From contig CAVAIA010000022.1 of the NCBI GenBank assembly GCA_963588595.1, forward strand, positions 1 to 13,505: DNA of 13,505 nucleotides. The letters are read 5' to 3'. The DNA comes from Phoenicibacter sp963588595 (GTDB lineage: Bacteria; Actinomycetota; Coriobacteriia; Coriobacteriales; Eggerthellaceae). The notes beneath the pieces were generated by a model. The model had not been told where the DNA came from, did no database searches, and was given only the letters and a program-made list of their open reading frames with translations. Positions 7,329 to 13,505 of the stretch are shown piece after piece. How positions within the stretch are numbered: position 1 is the stretch's first letter; every line of letters begins with the position of its first letter. The translations under genes and the position numbers were made by a program.

Positions 7329-10300
7329 CTAAAAAATTGGGTGCGTTACCCTATTTGTCAGCTCTTGTTGCGTCATCCTCATAATTTCATCTTTAAAACT
7401 TTCAAAGTCATCCTTTTGGATTTGACCCTCAAGATAGCGAAGTGAGTCTGTTAGTTCAACTCTTTTCGCATCCTCATTAATTCTAATCTTATGTTGCTTT
7501 CTATTATTATCAAGCTCAATATCATCAAAGATAAGACCTAAATCAGCAAAAACATTAACCGCACACTCAAACTCTTGTTCCTTAATGACATGTTTGACGC
7601 CTTTAATTCTAAACCCTCCAAGCGATTTTGAAAACGATTTTGCATTCGTTGAAAATGTTGGCTCGACAGATTTTTCTTGCAATTTTTTTAAGTGGTTATA
7701 AATAACTGCCATGATGTCGCGCGGCGGCGTCGCTTCGTTTAAGATTTGTCTGTTCGTCATCGCATCCCTGTCTCCGAACAAGAGATGGATCCATGATTCT
7801 TCTCCGTTTCTGCCTGCGCGTCCCGCCATTTGGTTGAACTCGAGAAAAGAGAAAGGCATGTGATAGAGAACAATATTTCGAATGTTGGGAATGTCAATTC
7901 CTTCGCCAAAAGCGCTCGTTGCAACCAAAACGTTAAGCTCGCCGCTTCTAAAATAATCTTCTATTTTCGCCCTGTCTTCTTTTTTTAGACCAGCGCAATA
8001 AAAACCGATCGAAGCGGCGAGCTTCGGGACGCGCAGGCGAAGCCGCCGCGCGACATCCATGCATTGTTGGCGCGTCGAAACATAGATAACTGCCTTTTGC
8101 CCATCCGAGATGATTTTGGCAATGTAGTCTTCTCTCTCTTTTGGAGATATATTTCTTTTATCATTGATTTTTAAGTTATTTCGTGGTGTTTTGTCGACAA
8201 CTTCATTGTTGATGCCGAGCACCTCTCTAGTTTTGATGCTAACCTCATCAGGCATAGTTGCGCTTGTTGCAAGGACAATTGGGTTGTCAAGCTGGGCTAG
8301 GACGTTAGTTAAATTTAGGTAGTCTTTTCTTCCAGTCAAACCTTCTGCCGTGTGGTGCGCCTCATCAACAACGACAAAGCCTATGTTTTTACACTCTGCA
8401 ATTTCACTAGAGTGAAATTTTAAATATTCTGGAGTCGTTAGAACTATGTCTACGTTCTTTTCTTTTAAGCCTTTATAAATTCGTTTGCGATCCTCGCTTG
8501 TTGTGTTCCCATTTAGGATTTCGCAAGTTATTTGAAAATCTCTTAAGTTCTTTTGCATAGAAAATGCTTGATCAGCCATTAACGCGCGCAAAGGGTAAAT
8601 AAATATGCTAGATTTGTTTTGCGTTATAGCGAGGTATGTTGCAAAAAATTGGAAAATAAATGATTTTCCGCGCCCCGTCGCCATGATTGCAAGGGTGTTC
8701 TTGCCCCTCTTCAAATTCTCAATAACTTGAGATTGGGATTCATGAGGAGAGGATTGCCCTATCAAAGATTCTTTTATTTTCTTTGATAACTCATTTTCAC
8801 CCAAACTTTTTAGCTTTTCTCTGTTTTCTTTTCTCGATTCCAAATCCAGAGTTTCATTATTTTGAAATTTTGAAGGGATATATTTAGGGTAAGAAAAAAG
8901 ACCATCAATCAATTCCAAAGGTGGGTCGGAAGTTAGTGAGGTTAATTCAGAACTATTTTTTGTTGGGAGCAATGAAACTGCTTGCGCTTTTACGTTTGTC
9001 ACGCCTCTCCAAGTTTCATTTTTAACAGAGAAAACAGCATTTATCCCTTCAGTGTAGCTTTTAAGCTCATCCACGTTTTCGCAATGAAAATTTATGCAAG
9101 AAATTTTTGATTTGCTATTTGACAATTTGCAATAATAATGCTCCTCTGAAGCTCCAACTGGTCTACCCTCGATTTCTCTTATATTTTTAGCTAGGAATAT
9201 TGGTTGAGTGTTTCCTTGTCCGAAAGGGCCAATCTTTTTAATGAGAGAAACGTTGTCAAGCGTCAACTCATCAAGCGACACAACGGAGTCGATTAGAATT
9301 TTTTTCTTTAAATCCTCATGATCGATCTTGTCTAAATATTGCGTCATTCTTCTTTCAAACTCTGGCAAGTTTTTCGTTGGAAGAGTTACTCCAACGGCAC
9401 TTTTGTGGCCTCCATAACGTGTTAAAAGGTCTCTTTGCGCGTCCACCGCTTCAAATAAATTGACCTCGCCAACGCTTCTTCCGCTCCCTCTTGCCTCATC
9501 TCCGTCTATCGTAAATAAAAGTGTTGGGACTCTGTAGGTGTCAATAAGTTTTGCTGCAACTATTCCTTTTACACCTTCGTGCCACCCTTCGCCAGCAACG
9601 ATTAGGCAACTTTGGTCATGCCACTTTTCTTTTGCTTGTTCGCTTGCGCAATCGCCAAGTTCAGACTCAAGTGACTTGCGTTTTTGATTTAAAACTTCAA
9701 GCTCTTTTGCTAGCTCTTTAGCTTCGTCTTCTTTGTCTGTCAAGAGCAAATTCAAGGCAACATTTGCTTGTCCAAGACGCCCTGAGGCGTTGATTTTTGG
9801 AATAATAGAAAACCCAACGGATGTGCTCGTCACGTCTTTTGGCGAAGTTCCAGCAACCTCGCATAGAGCCGCAATCGCTGGGCGGGTTTTTTGTTGCATC
9901 CGCTCCAACCCTGCAGCAACAAGGCTTCTGTTTTGAAAACCCATCTCCATCATGTCTGCTAGGGTTCCCAACGCTGCCAAATCTAAATAGTTTAGCCACA
10001 AATTCGGAAATCCCTCAATTGAGCCTAGAGCTTGAACGACTTTTAAAGCCACGCCAACTCCAGCTAATCTTGCGTCCTCTTCGCTTCCTTTGAATTTAGG
10101 GTCGCAAATTAAAACACCTTTTGGAACAAGATCGCCCGCTTCATGGTGGTCTGTTATTAGAACCTCAACTCCTTGCGAGGAAATTTGAGAAACCTCGCTT
10201 TCGTTTGCGATTCCGCAATCAACACTAACCATGACCTCTGGCTCGCATTTTTCTTTAATCTTTGAGTAGGCCTCAAGTGAGATTCCATAACCTTCCTCAA

Positions 10301-10649
10301 ATCTGTTAGGGATAAATGGATAAGCTCGCCCTCCTAAAGCTCGTATCGCTCTTGTCATAACAGCTGTTGAGGTTATGCCATCAACGTCAAAGTCGCCGAA
10401 CACGCAAATCTTCTTCTTTTTTATAATTGCGTCGTGCAACCTTTCAGCAATTTCTGGAAGTCCAGGAATATCAAAAGGATTAGTCCAACATCTTTTTAAT
10501 GTTGGATTTAAAAATTCATCTATTTTTTTAGGAGTGTTAAACCCGCGAGCAACGCACGTTGAAACAATAAAATATGGTAAACCAGTGCTTTTTACACATT
10601 CTCTAACAACGTTAACATCGCGCGGACGTAACTCAAATCGCGACGACAT
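7329..10649 (-). CDS. recJ: RecJ exonuclease fused to a RecQ-like SF2 helicase
   Basis: One uninterrupted 1106-residue frame with two enzyme parts. Residues 1 to about 565 are RecJ, the 5'-3' single-strand DNA exonuclease: GDFDVDG (85-91), SVDCGI (142-147), the DHH motif TDHHEA (166-171), ALGTLADMM (226-234), a DHHA1 domain with RYGGHKSAVG (411-420), then an OB-like fold with GPFGQGNTQP (474-483). After a linker (about 566-630), residues 630 to about 985 are an SF2 helicase: MATGRGKS Walker A (656-663), VVDEAHH (760-766), ATSATMP (794-800), YVSTRQQCMD (856-865), VATSAFGEGIDIPN (909-922) and QMAGRAGRNG (940-949). The helicase most resembles RecQ but lacks its four-Cys zinc site; the C-terminus (about 1015-1040) looks like a winged helix. 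Typical RecJ is 570-790 residues. GAGGA precedes the ATG. It is first gene of the rel-galE cluster. Confidence 0.92.
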   Translation of the reverse strand: MSSRFELRPRDVNVVRECVKSTGLPYFIVSTCVARGFNTPKKIDEFLNPTLKRCWTNPFDIPGLPEIAERLHDAIIKKKKICVFGDFDVDGITSTAVMTRAIRALGGRAYPFIPNRFEEGYGISLEAYSKIKEKCEPEVMVSVDCGIANESEVSQISSQGVEVLITDHHEAGDLVPKGVLICDPKFKGSEEDARLAGVGVALKVVQALGSIEGFPNLWLNYLDLAALGTLADMMEMGFQNRSLVAAGLERMQQKTRPAIAALCEVAGTSPKDVTSTSVGFSIIPKINASGRLGQANVALNLLLTDKEDEAKELAKELEVLNQKRKSLESELGDCASEQAKEKWHDQSCLIVAGEGWHEGVKGIVAAKLIDTYRVPTLLFTIDGDEARGSGRSVGEVNLFEAVDAQRDLLTRYGGHKSAVGVTLPTKNLPEFERRMTQYLDKIDHEDLKKKILIDSVVSLDELTLDNVSLIKKIGPFGQGNTQPIFLAKNIREIEGRPVGASEEHYYCKLSNSKSKISCINFHCENVDELKSYTEGINAVFSVKNETWRGVTNVKAQAVSLLPTKNSSELTSLTSDPPLELIDGLFSYPKYIPSKFQNNETLDLESRKENREKLKSLGENELSKKIKESLIGQSSPHESQSQVIENLKRGKNTLAIMATGRGKSFIFQFFATYLAITQNKSSIFIYPLRALMADQAFSMQKNLRDFQITCEILNGNTTSEDRKRIYKGLKEKNVDIVLTTPEYLKFHSSEIAECKNIGFVVVDEAHHTAEGLTGRKDYLNLTNVLAQLDNPIVLATSATMPDEVSIKTREVLGINNEVVDKTPRNNLKINDKRNISPKEREDYIAKIISDGQKAVIYVSTRQQCMDVARRLRLRVPKLAASIGFYCAGLKKEDRAKIEDYFRSGELNVLVATSAFGEGIDIPNIRNIVLYHMPFSFLEFNQMAGRAGRNGEESWIHLLFGDRDAMTNRQILNEATPPRDIMAVIYNHLKKLQEKSVEPTFSTNAKSFSKSLGGFRIKGVKHVIKEQEFECAVNVFADLGLIFDDIELDNNRKQHKIRINEDAKRVELTDSLRYLEGQIQKDDFESFKDEIMRMTQQELTNRVTHPIF

Positions 10650-10684
10650 AAATTTCCTCTATTCAATTATCTTCATTTTCTCTA

Positions 10685-10693
10685 ATTATAGCA
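10685..10693 (-). promoter_or_regulatory. Extended -10 promoter for recJ-rel operon
   Basis: The minus strand reads TGCTATAAT, a perfect extended -10 (TG at 10693-10692, TATAAT at 10690-10685). Transcription would start near 10678, giving a leader of about 28 bases that contains the recJ Shine-Dalgarno. The -35 region is poor, as is usual when the TG extension is present. Confidence 0.6.
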
Positions 10694-10694
10694 T

Positions 10695-10724
10695 TTGTTT
10701 TGGCTATAAACTTTAAGTTATACT
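10695..10724 (+). promoter_or_regulatory. Candidate promoter for tlyA giving a leaderless mRNA
   Basis: TTGTTT-like -35 at 10695-10700, an 18-base spacer, and TATACT as -10 at 10719-10724. Transcription would begin about 10731-10732, one or two bases before the tlyA ATG at 10733. No Shine-Dalgarno is present upstream of that ATG, which fits leaderless translation. The -35 lies next to the recJ promoter's TG extension. Confidence 0.45.
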
Positions 10725-10732
10725 TGTAGTTC

Positions 10733-11473
10733 ATGGATAAAATTGCACTAAAAGATGCTTTAGTTGCTCGCGGTTTCTTTAAAGATGAAAGGGAAGCCAC
10801 GGCTAGAGTCCTGTCCAAAGAGGTAAAAGTTGAAGGAGAGTTTTGCACATCCCCAAACAAAACGGTTGGACTCAATGATTTAATAGAAGTTCTCGAGGAA
10901 AAAAAGTATGTGTCTAGGGGAGGGTTGAAGTTAGAGCATGCAATTTTAGAGTTTGGCGTTCCAATTGAAGGAAAAAAGTGTCTCGACATCGGCGCATCAA
11001 GCGGTGGTTTTAGCGATTGTTTGTTGCAATTTGGGGCTAAGAGCGTGACTTGCGTTGATGTTAATTATGGTCAACTTGATTGGAAAATTCGAAAAGATCC
11101 TAAGACGATTATTTTTGAAAGGACTAATATAAAGAAAGTTAGCTGTGAGGAGATTGAAGGTCCTTTCGACGTTGTTGTTATAGATGTTAGTTTTATAGGT
11201 CTTGCATCGCTTGCAAAAAAAATAGCTTCTTTTTGCAACGTTGATGGAAAAGTGAGCCATCTAATTGCCCTAGTTAAGCCACAATTTGAAGCTAATAAGT
11301 CAGAAGTAAAAGACGGTTTTGTTGAGGATAAAGAAGTAAAAAACAGAACGGTTGAAGAAGTTAAAAGTGCGCTTCGGGAGGTTGGCTTTAAGATAGAAGG
11401 TGACATAAAATCACCGATTGTTGGTAAGAAGATGAAAAATGAGGAGTTTTTGATCTACGCATGTACACATTAA
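10733..11473 (+). CDS. tlyA: TlyA family rRNA 2'-O-methyltransferase
   Basis: SAM-dependent enzyme of 246 residues. In mycobacteria TlyA methylates cytidine riboses in 16S and 23S rRNA and makes cells sensitive to capreomycin; the family has also been called hemolysin A. An S4 RNA-binding domain fills residues 1-60, the linker VSRGGLKLEHA is at 60-70, the SAM-binding LDIGASSGGFSD at 84-95, VIDVSFI at 149-155, and ALVKPQFE at 179-186. A Lys-Asp-Lys-Glu catalytic tetrad is probably K66, D151, K182 and E238. The start ATG fits the S4 family start exactly, although there is no Shine-Dalgarno before it, so the mRNA is probably leaderless. It is the first gene of a run with the kinase and argC and overlaps the kinase by 13 bases. 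Whether both rRNAs are modified is not decidable here. Confidence 0.95.
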   Translation: MDKIALKDALVARGFFKDEREATARVLSKEVKVEGEFCTSPNKTVGLNDLIEVLEEKKYVSRGGLKLEHAILEFGVPIEGKKCLDIGASSGGFSDCLLQFGAKSVTCVDVNYGQLDWKIRKDPKTIIFERTNIKKVSCEEIEGPFDVVVIDVSFIGLASLAKKIASFCNVDGKVSHLIALVKPQFEANKSEVKDGFVEDKEVKNRTVEEVKSALREVGFKIEGDIKSPIVGKKMKNEEFLIYACTH

Positions 11474-13188
11474 CTTTAAACGAAAGTAAGTTGTTAGATA
11501 GATACACAATTATTGAAACTGCGGGAACAGGCGGTTATAGCACTGTTTTGCATGCGTATGACACTAGGCTTAAAAGAGAAGTTGCGATTAAAGCTTTTAA
11601 GATTGGGAAAAACGCAAGCTCGAACGGAGATGAAGAAAGCGAGTTGCCAGCGATCTTGGAGGCGCGAGCTGCCGCTAATCTGAACAGCGAAAACATAGTC
11701 ACAATCTATGATTGTGTTCAAAAGGGCAATGAGGTCTACATAATAGAAGAATTTGTTGAGGGAATAACGCTTTCCACGCTCTTGCGAATTTTAGGGGACG
11801 ACATTGACCTTGACATTATTGCTCACATATTTAAATGTTTGACTAACGCTTTGTTAGTTGCACACAAAGCAAAAATTCTTCACCTAGACATAAAACCTGA
11901 CAATATTTTGATTGGCCGGGGAGGGGAGGTCAAGGTCGCAGATTTTGGTCTTGCAACCTTAATGGACATAAATGGGGAAGGGACTGCCACAGCTGGCACT
12001 TTGGGACAAATGCCGCCGGAACAATTGAATTGTCAAGCGTTGGATGTTAGAACGGACGAATGGGCAACTGCTCTCGTTTTATACGAAATGCTAACAGGGA
12101 AAAACCCATTTAGGAAGGCAAAATCAATAGAGAAACAAAGGGATCTTTTTAAAACGGAAGATCTCCTTGTCCCGAGCGCGTGTTGGAAGAACTTACCGAT
12201 TGAAGCAGACGATATTTTATTTAAAGCGCTCAATGTTAACCCAGATAATAGATACCCTTCAATAAAGAAGTTCTCAGATGCGATTAAACCTTATCTTGGG
12301 GAAGCGAAGGTTGGAAAGAAGGAACTTTCAGTTCTGGTGAATGGAAACGAGGATGCTTTTTTAGACACTTCAACTTCCCAAATTAGTACTCAGATCGAAA
12401 ATCCAGCTAAGCATGTTGAAGCGAAAAAACCTAAAGAAAAAAAGAAAGAGAAAAAGAATGAGTCATCCTCGTTTTTAAAAGGTGAGAGGTTTAAAAAAAT
12501 TGCTGTTCGACTTTTGTGCGCAATTTCGTCAGCTCTTCTTTCGGCGTTTGCATGCGTCAACTTTGTGGAGTTTGCTAACTTCTACCAATTTTCTTTTAAC
12601 TATGGTGGAGATTTAACATTGGTGATCGTTGTTTTGGCAACATCTCTTTTATCTCTATTCTTTCCGAGATGGGCATGTTTTATTCCTTTCGCTCAAATCT
12701 CAATAACACTCTTTTTGTTTCAAGGATGGCTCCCTGGAACCTTGATAGCTGTTGGTTTCTTGTTTTGGTGGGGTTATATCGGCAGAACATCTAACTTTAT
12801 TTCGTTTTGCGCTCTTTTGTGCCCGCTTGCAGGTGCTGTGTTTTTATCTGCTATCTCTATTCTCGCCCCTTCTGTCATGTATAAGAGGTTTAGAGGATTA
12901 AGGGATGTCGTTTTGACTATACTTTTTTGCATATTATGCGCGTTTGTTTTTGCATCTTTTGGCTCCCAAAGTGCTATTGGCTGGAATCCTTTTTCAAACT
13001 TCTTCTTGCATTCGCAAATCGCAAATATGCCAACAATTTCTGGAAATAAGATATTTTTAGCTAGTGTTTCAGATTACACTAATTGGATTTTTGTCGGCGT
13101 GTGCTTCATAATTAGTTTATGCATTTCTATTTTTATGAAAGTAAGGCAAAGTAAAGCTAATGCAAATGGAGGAAAAAACAATGTTTAG
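11461..13188 (+). CDS. Ser/Thr protein kinase with multi-pass membrane C-terminus
   Basis: A 575-residue Hanks-type kinase. The cytosolic kinase domain (about 15-278) has the Gly-loop GTGGYSTV (22-29), VAIK lysine K44, a helix-C Glu near 67, catalytic loop HLDIKPDN (D143, N148), DFG at 161-163, activation-loop Thr175, Thr177 and Thr180, and MPPEQ (184-188). All catalytic residues are present, but Leu replaces the usual Arg before the catalytic Asp, so it is a non-RD kinase. A Lys-rich linker (about 320-345) leads to roughly six or seven hydrophobic helices (345-560) and a short basic tail. There are no PASTA repeats or extracellular sensor domain. GAGGAG lies 14 bases before the ATG, rather far. 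It overlaps tlyA by 13 bases and argC by 8. The targets are unknown; its place suggests regulation of translation or arginine metabolism, but that is speculation. Confidence 0.9.
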   Translation: MYTLTLNESKLLDRYTIIETAGTGGYSTVLHAYDTRLKREVAIKAFKIGKNASSNGDEESELPAILEARAAANLNSENIVTIYDCVQKGNEVYIIEEFVEGITLSTLLRILGDDIDLDIIAHIFKCLTNALLVAHKAKILHLDIKPDNILIGRGGEVKVADFGLATLMDINGEGTATAGTLGQMPPEQLNCQALDVRTDEWATALVLYEMLTGKNPFRKAKSIEKQRDLFKTEDLLVPSACWKNLPIEADDILFKALNVNPDNRYPSIKKFSDAIKPYLGEAKVGKKELSVLVNGNEDAFLDTSTSQISTQIENPAKHVEAKKPKEKKKEKKNESSSFLKGERFKKIAVRLLCAISSALLSAFACVNFVEFANFYQFSFNYGGDLTLVIVVLATSLLSLFFPRWACFIPFAQISITLFLFQGWLPGTLIAVGFLFWWGYIGRTSNFISFCALLCPLAGAVFLSAISILAPSVMYKRFRGLRDVVLTILFCILCAFVFASFGSQSAIGWNPFSNFFLHSQIANMPTISGNKIFLASVSDYTNWIFVGVCFIISLCISIFMKVRQSKANANGGKNNV

Positions 13189-13505
13189 GGCGGGAGTCAT
13201 TGGAGCTTCAGGTTTTGCTGGAGTTCAAGCATGTTTCATCTTAGATCAGCATCCAAATTTTTCTTTGGAATTGATCGGCTCAGAGAAATTTAAAGGTCAA
13301 AGGTTGAGTGAGCTTTATTCGTCGACAATAAATTCAAAACTTGGAGATAGAGTTTTTGTTAGCAAGGACGATCCAAATTTTTGCGATTTAGACGTTGTTT
13401 TTTTGGCGGTGCCTCACAAAACGGCGATGGACGTCGCGTCTAAACTCGTCAAAAATGGAGTTGTGGTTATAGACCTTTCCGCTGATTTCAGGTTGAGCGA
13501 TCCTG
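13181..13505 (+). CDS. argC: N-acetyl-gamma-glutamyl-phosphate reductase ArgC (3' partial)
   Basis: Third enzyme of arginine biosynthesis, NADPH-dependent reduction of N-acetylglutamyl 5-phosphate to the semialdehyde. About 108 residues are visible. The N-terminus reads AGVIGASGFAGVQA, the Rossmann GxxGxxG loop of ArgC, followed by DLDVVFLAVPHKTAM and GVVVIDLSADFRLSDP, both family signatures; the catalytic Cys lies beyond the window. The ATG overlaps the kinase stop by 8 bases and has a strong GGAGG (13168-13172) 8 bases upstream, placed inside the kinase coding region. That argues for efficient independent initiation as well as operon transcription. Whether further arg genes follow cannot be seen. 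The gene is cut by the window end, not by a stop. Confidence 0.95.
   Translation, partial: MFRAGVIGASGFAGVQACFILDQHPNFSLELIGSEKFKGQRLSELYSSTINSKLGDRVFVSKDDPNFCDLDVVFLAVPHKTAMDVASKLVKNGVVVIDLSADFRLSDP

Noticed and set aside
10375..10716. A 113-codon open frame on the plus strand opposite the start of recJ
   Set aside because: It is antisense to the RecJ N-terminus, spans the divergent promoter region, and has no recognisable motif.
11071..11406. A 111-codon minus-strand frame opposite tlyA, and a second at 10997-11260
   Set aside because: Both overlie the TlyA methyltransferase domain, overlap each other, and show no family features.
12440..12470. A-rich stretch in the kinase as a tandem repeat or slippery site
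   Set aside because: It encodes a Lys-rich linker (KPKEKKKEKKNE) in a continuous frame, and no programmed frameshift is needed to explain it.

Overview
The window is an AT-rich, gene-dense piece of bacterial chromosome. It holds ten protein genes (one cut at each end) and one tRNA, and I see no insertion sequence, phage gene, CRISPR array or rRNA. The gene content (bifunctional Rel, TlyA, a membrane-anchored Ser/Thr kinase, ArgC, HypB, an AGCS symporter) and an apparently leaderless tlyA would suit a low-GC actinobacterium, perhaps of the class Coriobacteriia. A Firmicute cannot be excluded, and the assignment is inference.

Layout. Positions 1-1116 (+) are the 3' part of a sodium:alanine/glycine symporter, followed by a hairpin and hypB (1194-1865, +), a GTPase for nickel insertion. 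A bidirectional terminator zone (about 1841-1920) separates hypB from a convergent HdeD/DUF308 membrane protein (1909-2430, -). A divergent promoter region leads to a stand-alone coaC (2564-3142, +), whose 3' end runs antisense into a tRNA-Gly(CCC) gene (3108-3181, -).

From 10649 down to 3108 the minus strand carries one tight cluster: a 1106-residue RecJ fused to a RecQ-like helicase, bifunctional Rel (ppGpp synthesis and hydrolysis), an MBL-fold hydrolase overlapping rel by one base, galE, and tRNA-Gly. Gaps are about 25-36 bases or less. Recombinational repair and the stringent response therefore probably share a transcript. This resembles the recJ-apt-rel-dtd cluster of Gram-positive bacteria, but apt and dtd are absent.

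On the plus strand, diverging from recJ at 10650-10732, a second tight operon starts: tlyA (rRNA 2'-O-methyltransferase), a Ser/Thr kinase with a multi-pass membrane domain, and argC (arginine biosynthesis, cut by the window end). Each junction overlaps (13 and 8 bases), so translation is likely coupled.

The most notable points are the RecJ-helicase fusion, the CoaC tail encoded on the antisense strand of a tRNA gene, the non-RD membrane kinase placed between tlyA and argC, and the two closely packed divergent promoters, one of which appears to yield a leaderless tlyA mRNA.
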